From Tenacibaculum sp. 190524A02b (lineage in GTDB: Bacteria > Bacteroidota > Bacteroidia > Flavobacteriales > Flavobacteriaceae), in the NCBI RefSeq assembly GCF_964036645.1, contig NZ_OZ038525.1:3972001-4036000 (forward strand): a DNA stretch of 64,000 bases. Direction: 5' to 3'. Position numbers and translations under genes: made by a program. How positions within the stretch are numbered: position 1 is the first letter of the stretch; each line of letters opens with the position of its first letter. Below, in pieces: positions 8,386 through 16,210 of this stretch. The notes beneath the pieces were generated by a model. The model made no database searches and had not been told where the DNA came from. It was given only the letters and a program-made list of their open reading frames with translations.

Positions 8386-10062
8386 ATGAAGAAAACAATA
8401 AAATATACATTCATTTCTGCTTTGTTTTTAGGATTAGCAGCTTGTGATGTAGATAATACATTACCAGAAATTAAAAACCCTGAAACAGCAGTTGTTAACT
8501 TAGATAAAGGTTCAGCTGATTTTTCAAACTATATTGCGGTTGGAGCTTCTTTTACAGCAGGTTTTACTGATGGAGCATTATTTGCAATAGGACAACAAAA
8601 CTCTTTTCCTAACATTTTGGCTTCAAAATTTAAGATGGGAAATGGTGGAGATTTCAATCAACCTTTAATGGGGGATAATATTGGAGGTTTATTAAACCCT
8701 GCTACGAATATGGCAGCTCCTAATGCAGAACCTCGTTTTTATTTTGATCCAACAACAAGAGCACCTAAAAGGTTAACTGATAAACCTGGTACCATACTTG
8801 GAGCACCTGCAACTAATGCACCTAACTTTCATAATTATGGTATTCCAGGAGCTAAAAGTTATCATTTTGTAGCGCCTGGTTATGGAAGTGCAGCTGGTTT
8901 AGTAACTGTACCACCTACAGCTAATCCTTACTTTGTAAGAATGGCACCAACACAATCAACAGTTATAGCAGAAGCAGCATCCAAAGCACCAACATTCTTT
9001 ACAATGTCTGAAGTAGGAGGAAATGATGTACTTGGATATGCAATTTCTGGAGGTATAGGAATAGATCAAACTGGAAAAGGAAATCCTTTAAGCGCTTATG
9101 GATCTAATGATATTACTGATCCTACCGTTTTTGCAGGAGTGTTTTCAGGAATGGTAAATGCATTAACAGGAACTGGAGCTAAAGGAGTAGTGGCAACAGT
9201 ACCGTATATTACTTCATTACCTTATTTTACAACGGTACCTCATAACCCATTAGATCCAAGAACTAATGCAAGTTTAAAAGCACAAATACCTACATTAAAT
9301 ACGGTGTATGGAGCTATTAATGCGGTATTTACAGCAGTTGGACAAACGGATAGAGTTATTGAATTTAAGTACACTGAAGGGAATCCAGTTGTTATTATTG
9401 ATGAGGATGCACCTGATTTAACAACTACAATTATAACTGCTTTAAACAATAATCCACAGTTTCCAGCTTTTGTACAACAGTTTGGATTGCCAGCAGCAGC
9501 AGCACCAAATGTAGCTAATTTATTAGGAGCTACCTATGGTAAAGCAAGACCTGCAACAAAAGAAGATTTAATAGTATTACCAAGTAGTGGTATTATTGGG
9601 GAGGTGAATGCAGCAAATGTTGATGCTTTAAAAGCACAAGGCTTACCAGATGCTTTAGCAGCTCAGTTTTCAGCAGAAGGGGTTACATTACCTTTAGCTG
9701 ATCAATGGGTGTTAACACCGCAAGAGCAAGCAAGTATTAAAACGGCTACTGATGCATACAATACAACTATTGAAAGTTTAGTAACTGGTAATGCTAATGT
9801 TGCTTTAGTTGATTTTAAAGCTATTTTAGAAGAAGCTTCTAAAGGAATTATGTTTGATGAATTTAACGTGAATACAAGCTTGGTGTTTGGTGGATTAGTT
9901 GGTTTAGATGGAATTCATTTAACAGGAAGAGGATATGCATTAATGGCTAATAAAATATTAGAAGCAATTGATAGTAAGTTTGGGTCTAACTTTAAAAATG
10001 CTACCAATGGTTTTGCTAAAGCGGCTGATTATCCAACAAACTATTCACCTGCTTTAAAATAA
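8386..10062 (+). CDS. SGNH/GDSL-type hydrolase lipoprotein
   Basis: A 558-residue lipoprotein with an SPII signal (FLGLAAC, Cys20). The SGNH hydrolase blocks can be traced: block I is VGASFTAG with candidate nucleophile Ser55, block III is GGND at 211-214, and block V is DGIHLT with Asp508 and His511. The family hydrolyses ester bonds in lipids or acylated glycans. The protein is much longer than a typical 200-residue SGNH enzyme, with a large Ala/Pro-rich insertion between blocks III and V. It follows a TonB receptor by 12 bases and probably works at the cell surface, releasing or binding the ligand imported by that receptor (inference). It is followed by a strong terminator. Confidence 0.85.
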   Translation: MKKTIKYTFISALFLGLAACDVDNTLPEIKNPETAVVNLDKGSADFSNYIAVGASFTAGFTDGALFAIGQQNSFPNILASKFKMGNGGDFNQPLMGDNIGGLLNPATNMAAPNAEPRFYFDPTTRAPKRLTDKPGTILGAPATNAPNFHNYGIPGAKSYHFVAPGYGSAAGLVTVPPTANPYFVRMAPTQSTVIAEAASKAPTFFTMSEVGGNDVLGYAISGGIGIDQTGKGNPLSAYGSNDITDPTVFAGVFSGMVNALTGTGAKGVVATVPYITSLPYFTTVPHNPLDPRTNASLKAQIPTLNTVYGAINAVFTAVGQTDRVIEFKYTEGNPVVIIDEDAPDLTTTIITALNNNPQFPAFVQQFGLPAAAAPNVANLLGATYGKARPATKEDLIVLPSSGIIGEVNAANVDALKAQGLPDALAAQFSAEGVTLPLADQWVLTPQEQASIKTATDAYNTTIESLVTGNANVALVDFKAILEEASKGIMFDEFNVNTSLVFGGLVGLDGIHLTGRGYALMANKILEAIDSKFGSNFKNATNGFAKAADYPTNYSPALK

Positions 10063-10096
10063 AACAGAATAAAAACTAACATTATTTTGTAAAGTA

Positions 10097-10127
10097 AAAG
10101 ACTGAGAATTTTCTCAGTCTTTTTTTA
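10097..10127 (+). terminator. intrinsic terminator after receptor-lipoprotein operon
   Basis: AAAGACTGAGAA pairs with TTCTCAGTCTTT around a two-base centre and is followed by a run of T residues. It lies 35 bases after the lipoprotein stop. The stop codon of the convergent small membrane-protein gene lies within the stem. Confidence 0.85.
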
Positions 10128-10338
10128 TATCATCACTATTATTATTCATAATATACTTTTTGTATTTCCCATCTTTATACCTGTAGTAAATAAAAACAGG
10201 CATTAAAATAAAGGCCATGAAAAATACACCAAGCCCCATGACTATTTGTGCTTTTGGATGTGTAATTTGAAGTAAATAACTTCCAGTAATCATCCAAAGT
10301 ATAAAAATGATGAATAGAACGGTTACTAAAACTTTCAT
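10114..10338 (-). CDS. small two-helix membrane protein
   Basis: 74 residues with two hydrophobic segments (about 3-24, VLVTVLFIIFILWMITGSYL, and about 32-51, IVMGLGVFFMAFILMPVFIY), then a positively charged tail (YRYKDGKYKKYIMNNN) that should be cytoplasmic. No known family was recognised. It lies 58 bases downstream of the methyltransferase gene's stop codon in the same direction, so it may be the last gene of that unit. Confidence 0.6.
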   Translation of the reverse strand: MKVLVTVLFIIFILWMITGSYLLQITHPKAQIVMGLGVFFMAFILMPVFIYYRYKDGKYKKYIMNNNSDDIKKD

Positions 10339-10396
10339 AGTATAGGGTTTTGCAAAATAGTTTCTTATGCAAATGTATTGTTTCTGAAATTAATTT

Positions 10397-11209
10397 TTAC
10401 TCAGCAATAGGTAAACCTAAAATATAATATCCTTGTGTTTTTCCTTCACTATTTTTAGCAGTGTCTATTTTCCATGTATAAGAATTGTCTTTAGGTAAAT
10501 TAGCTAATAAATGGGTTTCTATATCTTTAAAAGTATACATTCTAACTAAGGAAGCTTGTCCGTCCCACGCGTAAATTAATGGTATTACAGGTATTAAATA
10601 AGTAAATATAACTTGTTTAAAAGTTATGTTTTTTACAAAAGGGGTCATAAAAAATACCATAATGCACATTATTAGTATTGAAATAGGGAGGAATAACCAC
10701 CAAAATACTAGCGGTATATTGTTAATACCCATTTCATAAATTAAAATAGGTTGTTTGTTTAGTTGGGCCGTTTTCAATATTTTTTTAGCATTTTCAGGAG
10801 ACATATGATGAAAACTATTCATCATTGTTTTTAACCCTTCTGGAACTGTTTCAAAATTAGTAGCATTGGTAGGAGCAGAGCTGTAATAAATATATTCAGG
10901 AGTACTATTATTAATTTGATTAATTATTTTAGGATTCGGAAACAAATCAGTGAGTAATAGTTTAATTGGGAGTTTTCTGTTTTTATTATATTCCTCCACC
11001 ACATCTAGCATAACACCACCGGAACCTGCACCTAAATCTACAATTTGATTGAATGAATGTTTAGTTTGAATATCTTGTAGTAAGGAGGTAATAATTTCTT
11101 GTATTTTTAATTTTTTTAATAATAAGGCTAATAAATTGGTAATACTAGCTCGTATAAATTTGGGAAGCCAAGAAAAGTCTTCAAATTCAAAAAGTTGTAC
11201 TCGTTTCAT
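10397..11209 (-). CDS. class I SAM-dependent methyltransferase with membrane segments
   Basis: 270 residues. The methyltransferase core shows motif I VDLGAGSGGVMLDVV near residue 57, an acidic LLTDLFPNP motif II, and NSFHHMSPENAKKILKTA, typical of the region after motif III. Between about 150 and 215 the protein has strongly hydrophobic stretches (LVFWWLFLPISILIMCIMVF and IFTYLIPVIPLIYAW), suggesting two membrane-spanning helices inserted in the C-terminal half. That is unusual for this fold and points to a lipid or membrane-bound substrate (inference). The substrate is not predictable from sequence alone. Confidence 0.75.
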   Translation of the reverse strand: MKRVQLFEFEDFSWLPKFIRASITNLLALLLKKLKIQEIITSLLQDIQTKHSFNQIVDLGAGSGGVMLDVVEEYNKNRKLPIKLLLTDLFPNPKIINQINNSTPEYIYYSSAPTNATNFETVPEGLKTMMNSFHHMSPENAKKILKTAQLNKQPILIYEMGINNIPLVFWWLFLPISILIMCIMVFFMTPFVKNITFKQVIFTYLIPVIPLIYAWDGQASLVRMYTFKDIETHLLANLPKDNSYTWKIDTAKNSEGKTQGYYILGLPIAE

Positions 11210-11237
11210 GGAACGAAATTTTAGTCTAAAAGTACAA

Positions 11238-11268
11238 AAAAAAGAGAATGACTACCATCCTCTTTTTT
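11238..11268 (-). terminator. intrinsic terminator after the metalloprotease gene
   Basis: AAAAAAGAG at 11238-11246 pairs with CTCTTTTTT at 11260-11268, with a partly paired loop between. Read on the minus strand it gives a stem followed by U residues 56 bases after the protease stop codon. Confidence 0.7.
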
Positions 11269-11323
11269 ATTTTAACTTTAAACAATAGTTTATTTTTTTT
11301 GTAAAAACTAGTTTCTTTCATTT

Positions 11324-12640
11324 TTAGAAACTACTTCCTGTGATACCAACATAATTGATATGAAATACTCCTGTGTTTTTATCATTGTCAGACTTATGTA
11401 TTAAGGCTATTTTTCTTAATTGGCGATTATTTCCTGCAGAATTAGGAATAGTAACAGTGTATCGTTGCCAACCATTATTATTAGGAAAATTCCATGCGCC
11501 CGAAGCTCCTTGTACAGTAGTTCTAAGTATAGTATTAAAACTACCTACATCATTTGCATTGTTGTTATTTGGAGTTGGTCCTTGAATATTATTTACTGCA
11601 TCACTTAAACGTAATTCAAAATAGGATTCTGTAGTTCCGCTTGCCGCTCTTACTCTAAAAGTGATTTGGTCTCCTGCTTTTATATAAAGTTTTGGGCTAA
11701 TTAACCAGTTGCTTGTTTCTGAAGTACCTACTATGTAACTGGTTGTTTTATTAGATCTAGCACCATTACCATTATCAAATCTAAAACTGCTTAATGCGCC
11801 TTGAGGCTCACTATTGTTAAGTGCTGTCCAGTCTCCTAAACTAGTTTTTGTGAAGTCTGCCCAATGAATCATAAAAGAACCGTCATTTTCTGTATTAGTA
11901 ATGCTAGGGATTGCTGTTACAGGATACCTTGTATTAATAGCTTCTAAGTCAGCAATTGTAAAATGTCCAGTGTCAGTGCCATTAAGATTTCCTATATTTC
12001 CAGGAACACTATTTACCCCGGGAGAATACATGATGGTTGATCTAGTAATTTGGGAGTTAATGTTGATACGATTTGAGTTAGTAGGTACGTTGTTTACTGG
12101 GTGTCTTAGTCCTAAAGTGTGTAGAAACTCATGAATAATTAAACGCGTTAACCATCTTTGGTTATCTCTAATTCGAAAAGCACCTTCACCTAAGTCTATT
12201 TGACGGCCTATATTGTTATTATTAGGAAACTGCCCCCAAGTTCTTCCAGTATCATTACAGTTTATAGTAATATCTACAGTATTTGCTAATGCATTAGTAG
12301 GAGCTAGAGTTATGTTAATGCTATTAGATAATGCATTTAATACAGCTGCAGCGTTACTAATAGCATTTTCGTAGGTATTAATATGATTTCCTGCTAAGCG
12401 ATACGTTATATTTTGTGAATTAGTTAATGAAACCGTATTATTTGTCCAGTAATAATTTAAGTCGTTTTGTATTATGTCTCTTTGTTGAGTGTTGGTGTTT
12501 CCTTTTGTAGAAGTATGAAAACAATCAGTTTTTAGTAATTCTTGTTGTATTTCAGGTGTTTCTATAAGGTCTACTTCATTTGTGTCATTACAAGAGATGA
12601 AAAGTAGGATTGCGTAAGTTATAGTGAAAAAGGTTTTCAT
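11324..12640 (-). CDS. secreted zinc metalloprotease lipoprotein (HExxHxxGxxH)
   Basis: The start at 12640 is preferred over the in-frame ATG at 12676 because it places a lipoprotein signal (MKTFFTITYAILLFISC) at the N-terminus; the mature protein would be lipidated at that Cys. The zinc site is LIIHEFLHTLGLRHP, the HExxHxxGxxH motif of metzincin-like peptidases such as M57, followed by a Met-containing TIMYSPG that fits the Met-turn. The C-terminal half (about 250-438) is a beta-rich domain resembling choice-of-anchor or MAM-type ligand-binding modules (GDQITFRVRAASGTTESYFE). No T9SS tail is visible. It likely degrades extracellular protein. The substrate is unknown. Confidence 0.82.
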   Translation of the reverse strand: MKTFFTITYAILLFISCNDTNEVDLIETPEIQQELLKTDCFHTSTKGNTNTQQRDIIQNDLNYYWTNNTVSLTNSQNITYRLAGNHINTYENAISNAAAVLNALSNSINITLAPTNALANTVDITINCNDTGRTWGQFPNNNNIGRQIDLGEGAFRIRDNQRWLTRLIIHEFLHTLGLRHPVNNVPTNSNRININSQITRSTIMYSPGVNSVPGNIGNLNGTDTGHFTIADLEAINTRYPVTAIPSITNTENDGSFMIHWADFTKTSLGDWTALNNSEPQGALSSFRFDNGNGARSNKTTSYIVGTSETSNWLISPKLYIKAGDQITFRVRAASGTTESYFELRLSDAVNNIQGPTPNNNNANDVGSFNTILRTTVQGASGAWNFPNNNGWQRYTVTIPNSAGNNRQLRKIALIHKSDNDKNTGVFHINYVGITGSSF

Positions 12641-12955
12641 TGAGTGAAATCTCATTTTTTTGCTTGAATATTTCATAATTGTAGATTAAATTGGGTTTAT
12701 TGTTGTTTTATTAACAATTAATTAATCTTGTGCCCTAATTAATTTAACACATGTATTGTATATGTGGTAATATTGTATTTTGGGTAGGTAATTTAATCTT
12801 ATATAAAAGCGTGTAACATTAATTTGATAGTTTCCAATTTTAAAAGGTAAAAACTCATTAATATTTGTTTTTGAGTCATAAGAAGTGTTATCTATTTGGT
12901 AAAGAAATGTTGAGTAAAAGTATGTTTGAGGTGTGGAAATAAGTTTGAAACTTAG

Positions 12956-13160
12956 CAGAAGTTCCTCCGAAGGCTGGGAAAGCTTTTTTATTGAGAACAG
13001 AAGTGTCAGCGAGTGTTGGAGAGACTTTTTTTGTTGAACAGAGGTGTCAGCGACTTTCGGGAAAGCTTTTTTTGTTGAACAGAAGCGTCAGCGAGTGTCG
13101 GGGAACGTTCAGTTGAGTGAACAGAGCTTTCAGCGACCTTCGCGGAGCGTTCTGTTTAAT
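12956..13160. repeat. tandem array of 41-42 bp imperfect repeats in a 600-base gene-free gap
   Basis: Four units begin with GAACAG at 12995, 13036, 13077 and 13119 (spacing 41, 41, 42), each continuing with a (A/G)G(T/C)GTCAGCGA-like core and, in most, GGGAAAGCTTTTTTT. A degenerate first half-unit (AGAAGTTCC...GGGAAAGC) lies at about 12956-12994. The period is not a multiple of three and no long frame spans it, so it is not coding. Each unit contains short self-complementary stretches (AAAGCTTT, GAACGTTC). The rest of the gap (12677-12955 and 13161-13222) is AT-rich with nothing recognisable. Confidence 0.75.
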
Positions 13161-13222
13161 TTTTAGTAGATATTCAGTTTAATAAAAATTGATTTGTAGC
13201 TTCTATATTGAGATAAAAAGAA

Positions 13223-13245
13223 ACTCCTCCAATACATGGAGGAGT
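13223..13245 (-). terminator. terminator at the end of the arsenosugar-type operon
   Basis: ACTCCTCCA and TGGAGGAGT form a perfect 9-bp stem with loop ATACA. On the minus strand it is followed by TTTCTTTTTA. It lies 30 bases after the arsM stop codon and closes the operon. Confidence 0.85.
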
Positions 13246-13274
13246 GAAGTATAATTGAATATTTACTAAGTGTT

Positions 13275-14243
13275 TTAACAGCAGCCACCACCATCATAAT
13301 GGAAAGTAGATTCACTAATATATATATCATCTCTACCAAGGTCTGCTAATGCTTTAGCAGTTTTATCGCAAATGGCTAAAGGTTGGTTCTTTAATAAAGT
13401 ATGCCCTTTTTTATCGTCAAAATAATCTTCTTTACCATAGTAAATAGCTGCTTTTCCTGTAAAAACACAAGGCCCATCTTCTGGCATTGGGTCTTTAATA
13501 GCGGCTACTTCAATAGATTCTATATAGATTAATTCATTTGTAGGGTAATTTTTTGGGTCTAGAATACGATACGGTTTTCTAGCTCTTATTTCAATAGTAC
13601 CAAAACCAGCATCAGTTAGCATTTTCACATATTCAGTAATAGGTAAACTACCGCTTAAGCACAAGGCGCGTAAACGTTCATCATTACGTAAAGTATCGTT
13701 CATAGGTTGTTCACAAGTAGGGTCACTCATTACTAAACGTCCGTGAGGTTTGAGTACACGATGCATTTCAGCAATCGCTTTTTTTAATTCTTCCGTTTTA
13801 AAGATATTAAACAAGCAATTTTGTGCAGCAACATCAATGCTATTATCTTTTACTGGAAGACGCAAAGCATCTCCTTTGCGTAAATCAACAAATTCTTTTT
13901 TAAACCATGGGTTTTGTTCTTCTGCCTCTAAAAAGTTTTTTTGTGAAGCTGCTAACATTTCATCTACCACATCTATACCTATAACACCTGCTTTTTGACG
14001 AGAGAAATACGAAAACTGTAATAATTCCATACCGCCACCAACACCTACATATAATATTTTAGGATTGTTGGTTAAATCACGGGCGTGTACTGTAGAGCCG
14101 CATCCATAATTCATTTCCTGCATTATTCTTGGAATTTTTAATCCTGGTAATTCCCAAATAGGATTGGTAGTACAGCATAAACCAACATCTGGTGTTAAGG
14201 CTGCTTCTTTGTATACATTTTTAGTAGTTTCTAAATAACTCAT
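13275..14243 (-). CDS. arsM: arsenite methyltransferase, arsenosugar-biosynthesis type
   Basis: 322 residues. ArsM transfers methyl groups from SAM to trivalent arsenic. The N-terminus has GLCCTT (Cys23-Cys24) and NYGCGSTVH, the form seen in arsenosugar-associated ArsM proteins. The Rossmann motif I is ILYVGVGGGMELLQF. Further cysteines lie in AQNCLFNIF, SDPTCEQP and ALCLSGSLP, the usual region of arsenic-thiolate ligands. It ends in DGGGCC, an extra vicinal Cys pair that could handle arsenic. The start ATG overlaps the DoxX stop by four bases (ATGA-type overlap), showing tight coupling. It is the last gene before the operon terminator. Confidence 0.88.
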   Translation of the reverse strand: MSYLETTKNVYKEAALTPDVGLCCTTNPIWELPGLKIPRIMQEMNYGCGSTVHARDLTNNPKILYVGVGGGMELLQFSYFSRQKAGVIGIDVVDEMLAASQKNFLEAEEQNPWFKKEFVDLRKGDALRLPVKDNSIDVAAQNCLFNIFKTEELKKAIAEMHRVLKPHGRLVMSDPTCEQPMNDTLRNDERLRALCLSGSLPITEYVKMLTDAGFGTIEIRARKPYRILDPKNYPTNELIYIESIEVAAIKDPMPEDGPCVFTGKAAIYYGKEDYFDDKKGHTLLKNQPLAICDKTAKALADLGRDDIYISESTFHYDGGGCC

Positions 14244-14659
14244 TTAACGGTTTTGTTTAATAAAAAATCTATTGAATAGATGTCTAATTTTTTAGGTAGT
14301 AAAAGTAAACTTGCTAGTAAGGTGGTTCTGTAAAAAACATGAGAAAGATTCCAAATAGGCTCTTTAAGTCCATGACCAAAAGTAACAATTACTAAAACAG
14401 AAGCTAAAAAATACAAGGCGTAGTCTCTTTTATACCCTATAATAACGAGTAATCCACCAACTAATTCAACTATAGACGTGTAATAAGCTGTGGGTAATAG
14501 TATGAAATTTGGGAGTAAATCTCCATAACCTTTTAGAAAAAAGTTTTCATATACATTTTGCAACCCAAACTTAAAGACTTTCCCAAACCCTTGAAAAAAG
14601 AATATGAGACCTAATATAAGTCGTATAAGAAGTACGGCAATTTGTTGGTTTCTTATCAT
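14240..14659 (-). CDS. DoxX family membrane protein
   Basis: 139 residues with four hydrophobic helices. The opening LIRLILGLIFFFQGFGKVFKFG is the DoxX/DoxD signature in shortened form, and the central STPI-like VELVGGLLVIIGY matches the family. DoxX proteins are small quinone- or redox-linked membrane proteins; their exact role is often unclear. The gene is wedged between PNP and arsM with overlapping stop/start codons on both sides, so it is translated as part of the same message. In arsenosugar gene clusters it may have a redox or membrane-transfer role (inference). Confidence 0.85.
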   Translation of the reverse strand: MIRNQQIAVLLIRLILGLIFFFQGFGKVFKFGLQNVYENFFLKGYGDLLPNFILLPTAYYTSIVELVGGLLVIIGYKRDYALYFLASVLVIVTFGHGLKEPIWNLSHVFYRTTLLASLLLLPKKLDIYSIDFLLNKTVK

Positions 14660-15474
14660 TAAATATCCGCTATTAATTCTTTAAATAGGGTAATCATTTT
14701 AGGTTCCGCTTTACCTGCTACTTCTATTATTTCTTGAATATTTACAGGTTGTAAGTTTTTAGGGTCACACTCATCAGTTAATACAGAAACCGCAGCACAT
14801 GGTAACTGTAAGTGTTTGGCTACAATTACTTCTGGTACGGTGCTCATTCCTACGGCGTCTACTTCTAAAATTTGTAACATTCTATATTCAGCTCTTGTTT
14901 CTAACTGTGGGCCTACAACACTAGCATAAACCCCTTCTTTCAAATCTATGTCGTTAGTTTTAGCAATAGCTTTCATTTTAGTATTCAAATCTTTTGAATA
15001 CGGTTCAAGCATGTCTGCAAATAAATCGCCAAATTCTGAAGCTCCTTTAAAAGCTAAAGGAGAGCTTCCTTGCAGGTTTAAATGATCTTCAATAAGCATT
15101 AAATTTCCTTTTTTGAAGTTTAAATTCACAGCACCTGCGGCGTTAGAAATTAATAAGGTTTTAATTCCTAGTTGGTGCATGGTACGGATTCCGTAAGTAA
15201 CTTCCCATAGGTTATACCCTTCGTATAAGTGAAATCTTCCAGACATTACGAGTACTTTTTTCCCAGCAAGTACTCCATAAATTAGTTTTCCTGAATGAAA
15301 TTCCACTGTAGCTTGTGGAAAGTGTGGGATTTCTGCATATGGAATGGTTTGCTCAATAGAAATTTCATCTACTAATTTACCTAAGCCGGTACCTAATACA
15401 ATACCAATTTCAGGGTTTGTGATGCCTTTGTTTTGTAAGTATGTTTTAGTTTCTTGTAGTTGTTGCTTTTTCAT
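14659..15474 (-). CDS. purine nucleoside phosphorylase, trimeric type
   Basis: Splits purine nucleosides with phosphate into base plus pentose-1-phosphate. I place the start at ATG 15474 (MKKQQLQETK, 271 residues); an upstream in-frame GTG at 15498 would add eight poorly fitting residues. Seen in sequence: IVLGTGLGKL phosphate loop, the SGRFHLYEGY segment, ISNAAGAVN, and GPQLETRAEYR with the purine-binding Glu192. At the position of human PNP Asn243 this protein has Asp234 (VLTDECDP), and the Glu-to-residue spacing is 42 in both. Asp there favours 6-amino purines, as in MTAP. Cleavage of an arsenic-containing adenosine intermediate therefore fits the cluster (inference). Confidence 0.9.
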   Translation of the reverse strand: MKKQQLQETKTYLQNKGITNPEIGIVLGTGLGKLVDEISIEQTIPYAEIPHFPQATVEFHSGKLIYGVLAGKKVLVMSGRFHLYEGYNLWEVTYGIRTMHQLGIKTLLISNAAGAVNLNFKKGNLMLIEDHLNLQGSSPLAFKGASEFGDLFADMLEPYSKDLNTKMKAIAKTNDIDLKEGVYASVVGPQLETRAEYRMLQILEVDAVGMSTVPEVIVAKHLQLPCAAVSVLTDECDPKNLQPVNIQEIIEVAGKAEPKMITLFKELIADI

Positions 15475-15504
15475 GTTAAGGTATATGTTTATTGGCACCG
15501 CAAA

Positions 15505-15579
15505 GGGTATAATGCCCTGAGACTTGCCTCGAAATTAAATTTATTATCTTATTAAATGTCTCGTGGGCTTCCCCCGAGG
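15505..15579 (-). ncRNA. candidate structured leader RNA upstream of PNP
   Basis: This G+C-rich island lies in the only sizeable gap (108 bases) of the operon. On the minus strand CCTCG (15579-15575), GAGAC (15562-15558), CGAGG (15531-15527) and GTCTC (15523-15519) occur in that order. The first and third and the second and fourth segments are exact complements, the interleaved order of a pseudoknot. The first segment can alternatively fold locally (CUCG...CGAG, 15578-15560, with an inner GGG/CCC). A GGGCAUUAUACCC hairpin follows at 15517-15505. It matches no riboswitch class that I recognise. A processing hairpin is the main alternative. Confidence 0.35.
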
Positions 15580-15582
15580 AGT

Positions 15583-16185
15583 TTACTTATAAAATTGATT
15601 GAATATTGGTGTGTTTTGAATGTCTTCAAACACATCAATATCATTAAGAGGTTCTAGCAAATGTAGGGAAACGTTTTGTAAATCGTTTAAGGTATCTTTC
15701 CTAACAGTTTCTGTACCCCAAGCTTTGTTTTCAAAAATATTTGTATGTACCTTTTTTAAGCCCAGTAAATAATAACCACCATCTTCTGCTGGACCAATAA
15801 CAACATCGTTGGTAGAAAGTTTTTCAAAAGCTTCTTCTATATGATGGGCTTTTAAGTCGTACAAATCACTACCAATAATTACTACTTTATCGTAGTTGTT
15901 ATCAAAAGCATCTTGAAAAGCATTTTTCATACGTTCGCCTAAGTTGCTTCCTTGTTGTGGAAACTTTAGGTAAGTGTTGGTATCCCAAATATCGTTTTCT
16001 CTAACTTTTACTGAATAGTAAACAGCTTTGTCAAAAGCGCCAAAAGTGGTTACTGTTTTAGTGTGGTTTAGTAAGAATTTATAAATGGCTAAAGCGGCTT
16101 CATCTCCAATAGTTTTAGCTAGTCTGGTTTTTACTTTGCCTAGTTCTGGGTTTCGGGTAAATATTAATAATAAGTTTTTTGACAT
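15583..16185 (-). CDS. TIGR04282 family arsenosugar biosynthesis glycosyltransferase
   Basis: 200 residues of the DUF2064/TIGR04282 family, a GT-A-like nucleotide-diphosphosugar transferase fold. The N-terminus has FTRNPELGKVKTRLA (nucleotide-binding loop), then VIIGSDLYDL (the metal-binding DxD-like site is replaced by SDLYD, as usual in this family) and VIGPAEDGGYYLLGL. The family was named for its association with arsenosugar gene clusters. Its exact acceptor is not established; one role proposed in context is adding an aglycone or sugar to the dimethylarsinoyl-ribose. It sits 25 bases after the desaturase-superfamily gene. A divergent paralogue starts the cluster at 24747. Confidence 0.85.
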   Translation of the reverse strand: MSKNLLLIFTRNPELGKVKTRLAKTIGDEAALAIYKFLLNHTKTVTTFGAFDKAVYYSVKVRENDIWDTNTYLKFPQQGSNLGERMKNAFQDAFDNNYDKVVIIGSDLYDLKAHHIEEAFEKLSTNDVVIGPAEDGGYYLLGLKKVHTNIFENKAWGTETVRKDTLNDLQNVSLHLLEPLNDIDVFEDIQNTPIFNQFYK

Positions 16186-16210
16186 AAGTTTTTAGTACAC
16201 TAAAGTTGTG

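Noticed and set aside
12677..12955. Possible degraded gene in the gap upstream of the repeats
   Set aside because: No frame longer than a few dozen codons and no similarity to neighbours could be read; only AT-rich sequence.
13275..14243. ArsM C-terminal GGGCC as a selenoprotein or lasso-like tail
   Set aside because: No in-frame TGA or downstream SECIS-like hairpin besides the terminator; a simple Cys pair is the more economical reading.
15475..15498. Earlier GTG start for PNP
   Set aside because: It adds MPINIYLN, which does not resemble the family N-terminus, and lies inside the structured RNA candidate.
15480..15582. TPP, SAM or cobalamin riboswitch
   Set aside because: A CTGAGA-like string is present on the plus strand only, and none of the conserved cores of these classes fits.
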